32,520 bases of DNA, taken from contig JAQIBN010000250.1 of assembly GCA_027859095.1 (NCBI GenBank), positions 1 through 32,520 of the forward strand, read 5' to 3'. Under the pieces are notes generated by a model that did not search any database, was not told the DNA's origin, and saw nothing but the letters and a program-made list of their open reading frames with translations. Position numbers and translations under genes: made by a program. Source of the DNA: Spirochaetia bacterium (GTDB lineage Bacteria; Spirochaetota; Spirochaetia; B11-G9). Below are positions 17,198 through 24,236 of the stretch, piece after piece (position 1 is the first letter of the stretch; each line of letters begins with the position of its first letter).

Positions 17198-18161
17198 TGA
17201 ATGGATTCAGAAAAATACTTTTCATCACTCTGCATTTGAAGATTTGGATAAGCTTGTGAAGGAAAAAGAGAAACAAAATTTAAAAATTTCACTTTGTATT
17301 CCTACTTTGAATGAAGAAAAAACAATTGGGAAAGAAATAGTTCTTTTTAATTCAGAGCTTGTGACACGATATCCATTATTGGATGAAATTGCAGTTATCG
17401 ACTCCGGGTCTACAGATAACACCCTTGAGGTTGCACAATCTTTTGGTGCTGATACATATCTTGCTTCTGATATACTTTCTGATCTTGATAATAAAAAAGG
17501 TAAGGGAGAAAATTTATGGAAGGCCATATATCAGCTTGAAGGAGATATTATTGTATATATTGATGCAGATATAAAGAATATCCATCCCCGTTTTGTTTAT
17601 GGATTACTGGCACCACTTATATATAATAAAAAAACAAAATATGTAAAAGCTTTCTATGACAGACCATTGGCCTTTTCGGAAGGGATCAGACCTTCAGGGG
17701 GCGGGCGCGTAACGGAAATTTTAATTAGACCTCTTTTTAGTCTTTTTTTTCCGGAACTTTCCGCAATTATTCAACCTCTTTCGGGCGAATACGCTGTAAG
17801 TAGAGAAGTCCTTGAAAAATTATCCTTCCCAATAGGATATGGTGTTGAAACTGCTCATCTTCTTGATATTTATAGAGAATATGGCATGGATGCATTTGCA
17901 CAGACAGATCTCGACCAAAGGGTTCACAGAAATCAGGAAACAATTAGTTTAGGTAAAATGTCATTTGGGATACTTCAAACATTTCTTAATAGAATGAAAT
18001 CTTATGGAATGATGACAGATATTCCTGAATTAAGTACAATGCTTAGACAGTTTCAAGCTCATGATGATGTTTTTGAGTCTATTGAGCAGGAAATTATTGA
18101 GGAGGAGCGTCCTCCTATGATCACTATACCGGAATATCTGGAAAAAAGAGGGAATAAATGA
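17187..18161 (+). CDS. gpgS: Glucosyl-3-phosphoglycerate synthase, GT-A fold (GT81-like)
   Basis: Predicted to transfer glucose from a nucleotide sugar to 3-phosphoglycerate, the first step to glucosylglycerate, a compatible solute and glycolipid or methylglucose-polysaccharide precursor. In the 324 residues: SLCIPTLNEEKTIG, DSGSTDNT, KGKGENLWKA, the metal-binding DAD motif (D126-D128), RPSGGGRVTE, PLSGEYAVSRE and YGVETAHLLDIY, the order seen in GpgS. I choose the ATG at 17187, which has GAGGAG 6 bases upstream and overlaps the previous gene by 11 bases. The partner phosphatase GpgP is not in the window. Assignment is by motif pattern; a related mannosyltransferase cannot be fully excluded. 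Confidence 0.85.
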   Translation: MKIDEWIQKNTFHHSAFEDLDKLVKEKEKQNLKISLCIPTLNEEKTIGKEIVLFNSELVTRYPLLDEIAVIDSGSTDNTLEVAQSFGADTYLASDILSDLDNKKGKGENLWKAIYQLEGDIIVYIDADIKNIHPRFVYGLLAPLIYNKKTKYVKAFYDRPLAFSEGIRPSGGGRVTEILIRPLFSLFFPELSAIIQPLSGEYAVSREVLEKLSFPIGYGVETAHLLDIYREYGMDAFAQTDLDQRVHRNQETISLGKMSFGILQTFLNRMKSYGMMTDIPELSTMLRQFQAHDDVFESIEQEIIEEERPPMITIPEYLEKRGNK

Positions 18162-18568
18162 TAAGACTGATAATTAATATAGTAACCTTAATTGTTCTTG
18201 CAGTTTTTATTGCAATGAATGTATCTTATGAAACATCAATAAATCTTTTTGGTTTTAAATATGACAATATATCAACTGTAGCTGTTATAATTATATCTTT
18301 GGTTTCCGGTGTATTGTACTCTTTTTTATACTACCTGCTAACGTATATCAGTAAATCTAAAAAATTAAAAATAAGAAATAAAAGTAAGCAAGCCAAATTG
18401 AAAGAAAAAGAACTAAAAACCAAGGAAAAAAATATACACAAGACAATTGAGGAAGGTGTGAAAGAATCTACTCCCCATATTGCAGAACCTGTGGAATTAG
18501 AACTTTCAAATGCCGAAAAAAAGAAAAAATCACCTTTAAAACTTTTTAAAAGTAAAAAAAACAATTAA
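18158..18568 (+). CDS. LapA-like (DUF1049) small membrane protein
   Basis: A 136-residue protein with two membrane helices (about 4-21 and 40-62) linked by the short NVSYETSINLFGF segment typical of LapA/DUF1049 proteins, then a lysine/glutamate-rich cytoplasmic coiled tail. LapA proteins in Gram-negative bacteria assist lipopolysaccharide assembly control, but distant members are uncharacterised. Its ATG overlaps the gpgS stop as ATGA, indicating tight co-translation. The basic C-terminus is longer than in typical members. Confidence 0.7.
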   Translation: MIRLIINIVTLIVLAVFIAMNVSYETSINLFGFKYDNISTVAVIIISLVSGVLYSFLYYLLTYISKSKKLKIRNKSKQAKLKEKELKTKEKNIHKTIEEGVKESTPHIAEPVELELSNAEKKKKSPLKLFKSKKNN

Positions 18569-18654
18569 GCCTCTGAATCTATTAAGAACTCCTTGTGTTT
18601 TTACTCACAGCTCTCTATACTTCATTTACTTATATTATACCGTAGGGAGGGATT

Positions 18655-19098
18655 GTGCTCAGTTTATTGGGGAATTCAGTTTTTTTAACAGTAGTTTTTT
18701 CAGCATTTACAGCCCAGGCACTTAAATCTCTAATTATCCTGATAATTGATAGAAAATTGATCTTAAATAGAATGGTTGAAACAGGGGGAATGCCTTCTTC
18801 TCATTCTGCAACTGTTGCCTCATTAGCAACAGCTATGGGAATGGTTTATGGCTGGAATAGCCCCTATTTTACAATTTCCATGGTTCTAGCAGGAATAGTC
18901 ATACATGATGCTACTGGAGTTAGAGCTGCAGCAGGAAGGCATGCAGAAATATTAAATGATATTACAAAAGAATTGGCTCATTTGTTTGCACATGGCTATG
19001 AACCCAGAGTATTAAAGACTCTGTTGGGTCATACCTATCCACAGGCTGTAGCAGGAACTATTTTGGGAATCGGAATTTCTTATGCAGTTTATAGATAA
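18655..19098 (+). CDS. Divergent PAP2 family protein (DUF212, YuiD-like)
   Basis: A 147-residue membrane protein with four to five hydrophobic segments. TGGMPSSHSATVASL (H50) and the later LLGHTYPQAVAG carry the Ser-His and His of the acid phosphatase/haloperoxidase fold in its short divergent form; VIHDATGVRAAAGRHA sits between them. Likely acts on a lipid or isoprenoid phosphate, but no member has a firm substrate that I know of. The start is GTG, chosen because GGGAGGGA lies 4-5 bases upstream. The 86-base gap before it holds no clear terminator. Confidence 0.85.
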   Translation: MLSLLGNSVFLTVVFSAFTAQALKSLIILIIDRKLILNRMVETGGMPSSHSATVASLATAMGMVYGWNSPYFTISMVLAGIVIHDATGVRAAAGRHAEILNDITKELAHLFAHGYEPRVLKTLLGHTYPQAVAGTILGIGISYAVYR

Positions 19099-19109
19099 AG
19101 ATTTTTAAT

Positions 19110-19670
19110 ATGATTGATTTATTATTAAAAAGACGAAGTACAAGGCTTTTTAGTCCGCAAAAAATAGAAACAGCTAAAATTGAAAAACTTGTACAGTCAG
19201 CACTTCTCAGTCCAACATCCAGAAATCTTCATTCATGTGAGTTTGTACTCATTGAAGATGAAGTAAAAATTAGTAAACTTTCCAAATCAAAACCTCATGG
19301 TGCATCATTACTGACAGGAGCTCCTCTAGCTATTGTTCTTATTGGCAATACTGAAACAACAGATGTTTGGATTGAAGATGCTTCAATTGCAGCCATAGAT
19401 ATTCAGCTGGAAGCTGAAAGTCAGGAATTAGGTTCATGTTGGGTTCAGATCAGGGGTCGAAAGTATTCAGAAAACCAGAGTGCCGGAGAATATATTGCTG
19501 CTCTTTTAGACATACCACATAATTACGAAGTACTGGCAATTATTGCAGTGGGATATAAAACATCCACTTCAGAAAATTACACTTTGGAATCTTTGAATTA
19601 TAGCCGGGTTCATAAAGAAGTATTCCAGGAACAAAAAGATCGTGAAACTCGAGTAAAAGATGGAAGATAA
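19110..19670 (+). CDS. Nitroreductase family protein
   Basis: A 186-residue predicted FMN-dependent NAD(P)H oxidoreductase. It has the family start LLLKRRSTRLFSPQKI (phosphate-binding arginines), SALLSPTSRNLHSCEFVLI, LLTGAPLAIVLIG, a central helix EDASIAAIDIQLEAESQELGSCWVQIRGR and the C-terminal LAIIAVGYK strand. It belongs to the short NfnB-like group that lacks extra domains. The substrate is not predictable. It follows the PAP2 gene by 11 bases and its end overlaps the thioesterase start by 11 bases, so all three are probably one operon. Confidence 0.88.
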   Translation: MIDLLLKRRSTRLFSPQKIETAKIEKLVQSALLSPTSRNLHSCEFVLIEDEVKISKLSKSKPHGASLLTGAPLAIVLIGNTETTDVWIEDASIAAIDIQLEAESQELGSCWVQIRGRKYSENQSAGEYIAALLDIPHNYEVLAIIAVGYKTSTSENYTLESLNYSRVHKEVFQEQKDRETRVKDGR

Positions 19671-20064
19671 CATAATACGAAATGATCAAAACTGCTTCTG
19701 TTGTGGGTTAGAAAATGACAGAGGACTAAAACTGAAATTCACCTATCCAGAAGAAACTTCAGCAGAAACAAGTTTAACAGTCCCTGCTTACTTTACAGGC
19801 TGGGAAAACCTTACCCATGGGGGATTAATATCAATGCTTCTGGATGAGACTATGGCTCATGCCTGTATTAGATCCGAACTTATGGGAGTAACCGCAGAGT
19901 TAACAGTAAGATTTAAAAAACCACTCCCTGTTGATACGGAAGTTTTTGTTAAGGGTAAAATAATAGAAATGAAAGGGAAAATAGCTTTAACCTCTGGAAC
20001 GATTAAAGATGAAACCGGTACAGTATATGCTACAGGGAAGGCTAGATTTATTAGTACGGGTTAG
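19660..20064 (+). CDS. PaaI-type hot-dog thioesterase
   Basis: A 134-residue single hot-dog domain protein. NCFCCGLEN at the start is a cysteine-rich motif common in this subgroup. THGGLISMLLDETMAHA is the hot-dog helix with the catalytic Asp/Glu area, and AELTVRFKKPLPVDTEV is the strand that packs on the CoA. It probably hydrolyses an acyl-CoA, with unknown chain. The ATG lies within the last codons of the nitroreductase gene, showing translational coupling. No obvious pathway neighbours identify the substrate. Confidence 0.87.
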   Translation: MEDNIIRNDQNCFCCGLENDRGLKLKFTYPEETSAETSLTVPAYFTGWENLTHGGLISMLLDETMAHACIRSELMGVTAELTVRFKKPLPVDTEVFVKGKIIEMKGKIALTSGTIKDETGTVYATGKARFISTG

Positions 20065-20072
20065 GTTTTATT

Positions 20073-20363
20073 TTAAAATCTTAATCCCAGGACTCCTCCA
20101 CACACATATCCCCAGTCCCCATTTTCAAATTCTGCTCCACCCTCAAAGGCAATTAAAAGTTTAAATGGTGATTGCCATTCAACACCTGACAAAAAAGTAT
20201 ATGTTAAACCAAACTCATCCTGTGAATAGACCTGTGCCCCGGCTTTGCCATAAACTAAATGAGCTGATACTGCTGTTTTTCCAACCCTTATTGATGTCTC
20301 TGAATAAACAGTAAAAACAGAAAGAAGTAGGAAAACAATTAAAAAAAAGATTATTTTCTTCAT
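20073..20363 (-). CDS. Small secreted beta-rich protein, possibly outer membrane
   Basis: A 96-residue protein with a clear Sec signal peptide (MKKIIFF... with cleavage likely after YSE, about residue 22) and a mature part of amphipathic strands ending in GVLGLRF. A terminal aromatic residue is a typical last-strand signature of outer membrane barrels. At ~74 mature residues it has too few strands for a monomeric barrel, so it may oligomerise or be a fragment. AGGGGGTCA lies 4 bases before the ATG, a very strong Shine-Dalgarno. It converges on the thioesterase gene with 8 bases between. I recognise no family. Confidence 0.6.
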   Translation of the reverse strand: MKKIIFFLIVFLLLSVFTVYSETSIRVGKTAVSAHLVYGKAGAQVYSQDEFGLTYTFLSGVEWQSPFKLLIAFEGGAEFENGDWGYVCGGVLGLRF

Positions 20364-20438
20364 TGTGACCCCCTGTAATATAGTCTACACCCTAATGATC
20401 TAAACCGCCACAATAAATTGTGTTCATAATTGGTGTGA

Positions 20439-20467
20439 TTGACACTGCATCCTTTCTATGCTAATTT
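20439..20467 (+). promoter_or_regulatory. Promoter of tRNA-Pro
   Basis: TTGACA (20439-20444), 17-base spacer, TAATTT (20462-20467). Predicted transcription start is near 20474, five bases before the mature tRNA 5' end. Confidence 0.6.
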
Positions 20468-20478
20468 TTTTTACATAA

Positions 20479-20552
20479 CGGGCTGTAGCGCAGGGGTTTA
20501 GCGTACGTGTCTGGGGGACACGGGGTCGGCAGTTCAAATCTGCCCAGCCCGA
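20479..20552 (+). tRNA. tRNA-Pro (anticodon GGG)
   Basis: A complete cloverleaf of 74 bases. Acceptor arms are CGGGCTG and CAGCCCG, with A as discriminator. The D stem is GCGC/GCGT, the anticodon stem CGTGT/ACACG with loop CTGGGGG (anticodon GGG), and the T arm GGCAG/CTGCC with loop TTCAAAT. The 3' CCA is not encoded (TAA follows). GGG anticodon with G37 fits proline. A stem follows directly. The accessory patch of transposase, gene remnants and toxin-antitoxin genes begins immediately downstream. Confidence 0.95.
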
Positions 20553-20558
20553 TAATGC

Positions 20559-20610
20559 AAAGTCTTATCAGTAAAAACAATTTAGTTGATTGATAAGACT
20601 TTTATTATTT
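20559..20610 (+). terminator. Terminator of tRNA-Pro
   Basis: A 12-bp perfect stem, AAAGTCTTATCA (20559-20570) with TGATAAGACTTT (20591-20602), has a 20-base loop and is followed by TATTATTTTT. It is a likely factor-independent terminator. Confidence 0.65.
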
Positions 20611-20613
20611 TTA

Positions 20614-20658
20614 GGGTGTCAGGGTGTCAAAGGACGGGGGTGTCAAAGGGACGGAGCA
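20614..20658. repeat. REP-like repeat, left end of the transposase unit
   Basis: Three copies of GGGTGTCA lie at 20614, 20622 and 20638. The second and third open longer, degenerate units (GTGTCAAAGGACGG and GTGTCAAAGGGACGG). The block ends in GGGACGGAGCA (20648-20658), which recurs inverted at 21492-21502 on the far side of the transposase gene. From 20659 to 20915 I see only AT-rich sequence with no gene. Confidence 0.6.
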
Positions 20659-20915
20659 ATATAAATAGAGCAAAATTAAGACTTTATCCTCAATTGACAA
20701 TCACCTGATAGTTAAATCTTGTTTCTTTAAATATTATTAAATAGAAAATACCATTCAAAACAGAATAAGTAATTCTTATTGCTCTATGGAACAAATTATA
20801 AATCAAATTTTAAATAGTTTGTAATGGCTTTTACTTAAGACTACAAAAAAAGTTTATTTAAAGCGAAGCTACTTGTTAAAAAATGGACATATATACCAAA
20901 TATTTAAAAATATAC

Positions 20916-21437
20916 CTATGTATTGGTCTTCTCATTCAGTATATTCCATATTTTACATAGAATTTTATTTGGAGGTCTTTCTATTATATCCAGGCTGCCT
21001 TTTTGAATTGAAGTTATTCCATTATATTTATATTCAACAGCTGTCTCCACTATTCCTGCATTTACAGGATTATTTGAAATATATATAAATGTGTTCAAAT
21101 ATTGCCTGAACCCCATAATCAATTTACTTTTAAACCTATCGTACCAGACATGCCCTTTAAGCGAGAATATTTTATTATATTTTTGAGCAAACACACCTAA
21201 AATCCATTGCATGATTTTAGATAAACTCTCCCCTTGTAATGGTTTCAGTATAAAGTGTATGTGGTTGTTCATAATACAGAAGTTCCTAATATCAAAATGA
21301 TACTTTCTTTCAGCTCTTCTTAGGACATCCATGAACATCTCTTTAATCTCATCAGAATCAAAAAGAAATTCCTGTCTGTTTATTCTTGCAGTAACATGAT
21401 AACTGAATCCATCTATTAGTTCTCGTCTTTTTCTCAT
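20916..21437 (-). CDS. REP-associated tyrosine transposase (Y1/IS200-like, RAYT)
   Basis: A 173-residue HUH-type single-strand nuclease. FSYHVTARINRQEF is the usual first strand, NNHIHF supplies the metal-binding histidines (H59, H61), and FIYISNNPVNAG holds the catalytic tyrosine (Y119) in the position expected for RAYTs. These enzymes cut and join short palindromic REP sequences and usually occur as single copies between REP repeats. Inverted GGGACGGAGCA sequences flank this one. I choose the ATG at 21437 (MRKRRELIDG); a TTG at 21458 is in frame, and neither has a clear Shine-Dalgarno. All catalytic residues are present, so it may be active. Confidence 0.88.
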   Translation of the reverse strand: MRKRRELIDGFSYHVTARINRQEFLFDSDEIKEMFMDVLRRAERKYHFDIRNFCIMNNHIHFILKPLQGESLSKIMQWILGVFAQKYNKIFSLKGHVWYDRFKSKLIMGFRQYLNTFIYISNNPVNAGIVETAVEYKYNGITSIQKGSLDIIERPPNKILCKIWNILNEKTNT

Positions 21438-21468
21438 TATACTTATATATATGCCCAAAAGTATAATT

Positions 21469-21801
21469 TTACTTCAAAATAGATTTGTTGGTGCTCCGTC
21501 CCTGATTATCAAGGGGGAGATTGATACCACCATCCAATACAGCAGAAAGGTTAAGAAGTCTTTGTCCTATTCCAGGGCTTACTCTGTTCCTGGATGCCTT
21601 CTCCAAAGCAGCAAGTTCAAGTATAGATGCATTTGTTTCCTTCGAAAAGTTATCAAACTGCTCCATTTTGCCGTTCCATCCCTGAAGATACAAGGTATCT
21701 ATCCATTCCAGCATTCTGCTTACAAATAAGGGGTTATCGCCTTGAACAGGAGCTCCGTCAAAATCAATTCCAAGGAATATTGTTCGTTCGTTTTTTATCA
21801 T
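21469..21801 (-). CDS. Unrecognised ORF, possibly 3'-truncated by the REP unit
   Basis: From the ATG at 21801 (110 residues; an in-frame TTG at 21840 would add 13) the ORF reads MIKNERTIFLGIDFDGAPV, later LFVSRMLEWIDTLYLQG and ILELAALEKASRNRVSPGIG. It looks like real protein, with a regular helix and a Gly/Asp-rich start, but matches no family I know. Its last ~15 residues are encoded by the right REP-like end (GGGACGGAGCA at 21492-21502), so the original C-terminus was probably lost when that unit arrived. No Shine-Dalgarno is seen. Confidence 0.35.
   Translation of the reverse strand: MIKNERTIFLGIDFDGAPVQGDNPLFVSRMLEWIDTLYLQGWNGKMEQFDNFSKETNASILELAALEKASRNRVSPGIGQRLLNLSAVLDGGINLPLDNQGRSTNKSILK
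21492..21502. repeat. REP-like inverted end, right side of transposase unit
   Basis: TGCTCCGTCCC is the exact reverse complement of GGGACGGAGCA at 20648-20658. The two copies bracket the tyrosine transposase in inverted orientation, 55 bases upstream of its start. Confidence 0.6.
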
Positions 21802-21865
21802 ATCTGATTCTATACCTCTGTTAAGAAAAATACTAATCAATAAAATTCTTATCTATATTGCCTGA

Positions 21866-22066
21866 CTAGTAAGGTTTAACCGTAAAATCAGGGAACTTTG
21901 ACCCTGGGATGTCAATTGCAAGATTACACTTTCCAGCAATTACTAATGTGTTTGAAAGTGCCTCGGGTATATCAGAAAAAATTACAGACATTTCTTTCTG
22001 AGATTTGATGTAGTATCCAGAATATCCAGGCCTGTATAATTTTTTGCCAGGATTATTATCGGGATT
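21866..22066 (-). pseudogene. Remnant of DNA polymerase III alpha subunit (dnaE)
   Basis: Between two in-frame stops, 66 minus-strand codons read YYIKSQKEMSVIFSDIPEAL, then SNTLVIAGKCNLAIDIPGSKFPDF. This matches the stretch of DnaE just after the N-terminal PHP domain, where the pattern is xYxKSxEEMxxLFxDxPEAL, then xNTxxIAxxCNxxI and a PDF motif. The flanking frame has no further polymerase sequence on either side, so this is a roughly 200-base orphan fragment, not the functional gene. It has already diverged (an IPGSK run and the KLYRPGYSG head are unlike DnaE). It lies between the unknown ORF and the Rpn remnant. Confidence 0.7.
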
Positions 22067-22183
22067 CTAGTTCTGTTTTCAGGTTCCACATAAACTTCAC
22101 ATCCAACATATGTCTCCTGTTTCTAATTTGATAAGCTACTTTACCATGGACGTGTAGACATATAATGAGGAACATCGCTACGA

Positions 22184-22280
22184 ATGCTTGAGAAAGGTTT
22201 ATCAATAGATGATATCGCTGAAATAACAAACCTTTCCCCCCGATGAAATTATTCAATTAAGTAATAAGAAAATAGATTAG
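22184..22280 (+). pseudogene. C-terminal remnant of an Rpn-type nuclease/transposase, frameshifted
   Basis: The frame reads MLEKGLSIDDIAEITNLSP and then stops. Removing one C from the run of six at 22236-22241 restores DEIIQLSNKKID and a stop at 22278-22280. This is the standard tail of PD-(D/E)XK Rpn-family recombination-promoting nucleases (xxLxKGLSIEDIAEITGLSxEEIxxL). Nothing of the nuclease domain is visible upstream, so both a large 5' loss and the frameshift mark it as dead. Its end overlaps the 3' end of the PIN toxin gene on the opposite strand. Confidence 0.65.
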
Positions 22281-22672
22281 ATTGCCAGTATTTTCTCTAT
22301 AAATTCTCTTGGTGTCACGATAAATTGTTCAGTTGGAAAGTGAACTATATTCCTTGTAATTAAATATTCTGCATCACCACTTTTTGCTACTTCAAGGAAC
22401 ATTTTATCATCTTCATCCTTAAATTTAATTTTTAGCGGATCTGCTGCTATGAAACTGCCTCCATGTTTAATAAAATCAATTAACGGGTCTGTAATCTCTT
22501 TCTTAAATTTGAATTTTCTCCGACTTAATACTGTTTCATATTCTCTTAAGATTCGATTGTCATACAACACAATTATCTTTTCATTCAACATTAAATTCAG
22601 AATCTTTGCGGGAACACCCTTTGGATTTATTAATCCAGAAACCAGTACATTTGTATCAAGGACTATTTTCAT
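22277..22672 (-). CDS. PIN-domain toxin (TIGR00305-type, VapC-like)
   Basis: A 131-residue predicted RNase toxin. The PIN active site is complete: LDTNVLVSG (D6), YETVLSR with E44/E46, DEDDKMFLEVA (D86-D89) and GDAEYLITRN (D100). The layout fits the COG1569/TIGR00305 group of PIN toxins. It starts 3 bases after the antitoxin stop, so the two are one operon with the antitoxin first. The target RNA is unknown. Confidence 0.88.
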   Translation of the reverse strand: MKIVLDTNVLVSGLINPKGVPAKILNLMLNEKIIVLYDNRILREYETVLSRRKFKFKKEITDPLIDFIKHGGSFIAADPLKIKFKDEDDKMFLEVAKSGDAEYLITRNIVHFPTEQFIVTPREFIEKILAI

Positions 22673-22675
22673 TTC

Positions 22676-22954
22676 TTAATTTTTTCTTGATTCTTTTATT
22701 TCTTTCTGAATATCCTCATCACTTAACGATATATTCCCATTTCGCATTGAAATCTCTTGCATTTGTTTGACAGCATTAATTGCTCTAGCTGTCCTCACTG
22801 CTTTTAATGTATCCTCCAAATTCACATCACTTAGGGGAGTTAATAATGCTATTGGTTTACCATTATTTGTTATCACCATTTCTTGTTCTTCCGGTAATTG
22901 CTTCCATATTTGGGCTGGTGTTGTTCTTATATCCCTTACAGTAATAAATTTCAT
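22676..22954 (-). CDS. Phd/YefM-type antitoxin
   Basis: A 92-residue protein with the Phd/YefM DNA-binding N-terminus (KFITVRDIRTTPAQIWKQLP, then MVITNNGKPIALLTPL) and a helical charged C-terminus that would wrap the PIN toxin. GAGGAGA precedes the ATG at 7-8 bases. A spaced inverted repeat TTGT...ACAA and a TTGACA/TATAAT-like region at about 22965-23005 could be the autoregulated promoter, but the box spacing is poor. It forms a type II toxin-antitoxin pair with the downstream gene. Confidence 0.88.
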   Translation of the reverse strand: MKFITVRDIRTTPAQIWKQLPEEQEMVITNNGKPIALLTPLSDVNLEDTLKAVRTARAINAVKQMQEISMRNGNISLSDEDIQKEIKESRKN

Positions 22955-23057
22955 GAAATTATCTCCTCATTATAAAGTAATATATTGTCACACACTTGTC
23001 AACAATAGTAAATTATTTCAAAAATTGAGATATAACTATATTTAAAACCTATGACTA

Positions 23058-24026
23058 CTATTCATACCTTTTTCGCATTCCATTTATGTTATTTAGAATC
23101 ATTTCTTTTAATATAGGAGGATCGACTACCTTTGCATCTTCTCCCCATGAAAGGAGCCAGAACATTAAACTCTCAAGCTGATTAGTTTTAAATTCCAGAA
23201 TCAATCTGCCATCTGATTTTTTTATAATTTTATAGCTCTTTAGCCAGACCCTTTCGTTTACCCTTAGTGCTGCACCATTCTCAAATTCCAATTTTACTTT
23301 GTACATTTTCTCTTTGCTGAATATCCCCCACCACCTGTCAATATGTTCATCAACCTCAAAGGTATCTGAAATTACAAAAGTATCTGTTAAAATCTCCACA
23401 TTTTCGACTCTATGCACTGCATAAGTTTCAATGCTGTCCCTTATTTCGTTATAGGCGAGGATATACCACATATTCTGATTATTAAGCAGATAATAGGGGT
23501 TAAGCAGTCGTTTCACACTTTTATTGTGTCCAGGTGTTTTATAGTTAATATTAATCTTTCTATTGCTTATTATTGCTTCAAGAAGAGGTTTCCACACTTT
23601 GGTATTCATTTTTACTGGAGGTGGTCCTACAAAAAGACTTCTGGCATTTATAATGACCATATCATTTTTAATTTTATCCGGTAAAAATTTAAAAAGCTTG
23701 TCTAATCCTTTTGAAAGACTAGCACTTATATCTGGATTTCCAAGACTTTTTACTGTTTCCAGGGATAATCCCAGAGAAAAAACTTCCTCACTGGAGAAAT
23801 TCAGGGAAGGAAGAAAATAAGTATCATCAGTATAGTAATATCCTTTCCTGTCCTTGTTATACTCAAGGGGAGCATCCAACCTGTCCCGTAGATACTCAAA
23901 ATCCCTTTCTATTGTTTTAGCGGAGACCTCAAAATAGTTTGAAAACTTCTTTTTTGAAGGGAAACTTCCACTACGAATATATGTATCAATGAAAAGTATT
24001 CGTTCAAGATGATTTTTTGCATTCAT
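23058..24026 (-). CDS. HTH-WYL domain transcriptional regulator
   Basis: A 322-residue protein with an N-terminal winged helix-turn-helix (about 5-62: VSAKTIERDFEYLRDRLDAPLEY), a WYL domain (about 140-205: INYKTPGHNKSV, LNPYYLLNNQNMWYILAYNE) and a C-terminal WCX domain (YKVKLEFENGAALRVNER, GRLILEFKTN). WYL proteins often control defence or stress genes by sensing a nucleic acid or nucleotide ligand. Here the neighbour is the toxin-antitoxin pair; a regulatory link is possible but not shown. AGGAG lies 5-6 bases before the ATG. Confidence 0.9.
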   Translation of the reverse strand: MNAKNHLERILFIDTYIRSGSFPSKKKFSNYFEVSAKTIERDFEYLRDRLDAPLEYNKDRKGYYYTDDTYFLPSLNFSSEEVFSLGLSLETVKSLGNPDISASLSKGLDKLFKFLPDKIKNDMVIINARSLFVGPPPVKMNTKVWKPLLEAIISNRKININYKTPGHNKSVKRLLNPYYLLNNQNMWYILAYNEIRDSIETYAVHRVENVEILTDTFVISDTFEVDEHIDRWWGIFSKEKMYKVKLEFENGAALRVNERVWLKSYKIIKKSDGRLILEFKTNQLESLMFWLLSWGEDAKVVDPPILKEMILNNINGMRKRYE

Positions 24027-24161
24027 AAGGGCTCCTGAAATACCTGCGTAATATGATTTTATTGATTATAACATAATGCATAGACATATGTTGAGGATGT
24101 AGAATCCTGGGTTTAGAGTATATTTGTGTGGTATAATTTACTGTGTTATAAGGAGTGATAA

Positions 24162-24224
24162 ATGGGAATTTCTTTACCCTTAGAAGAAATGGTGAGAAAT
24201 CCGGATATAGAAGCTTCAGTATAA
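24162..24224 (+). CDS. 20-codon ORF with good expression signals
   Basis: TATAAT at 24132-24137 follows a TG-rich extended -10, and AAGGAG lies 7-8 bases before an ATG. The ORF reads MGISLPLEEMVRNPDIEASV and stops at 24222-24224. The opening MxISLPLEEM resembles small addiction-module proteins, so this may be the truncated head of such a gene. It is too short to be sure. It occupies the gap between the WYL regulator and the copper island. Confidence 0.3.
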   Translation: MGISLPLEEMVRNPDIEASV

Positions 24225-24236
24225 CCATGAAAATTC

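Noticed and set aside
20614-20645. Three GGGTGTCA copies as a CRISPR array
   Set aside because: Units are 8-16 bases with no spacers of regular length and no cas genes; they fit the REP/transposase context instead.
22056-22256. Minus-strand ORF of 66 codons ending TELESR
   Set aside because: It lies antisense over the Rpn remnant, whose plus-strand motif is convincing, has no Shine-Dalgarno, and resembles no family.
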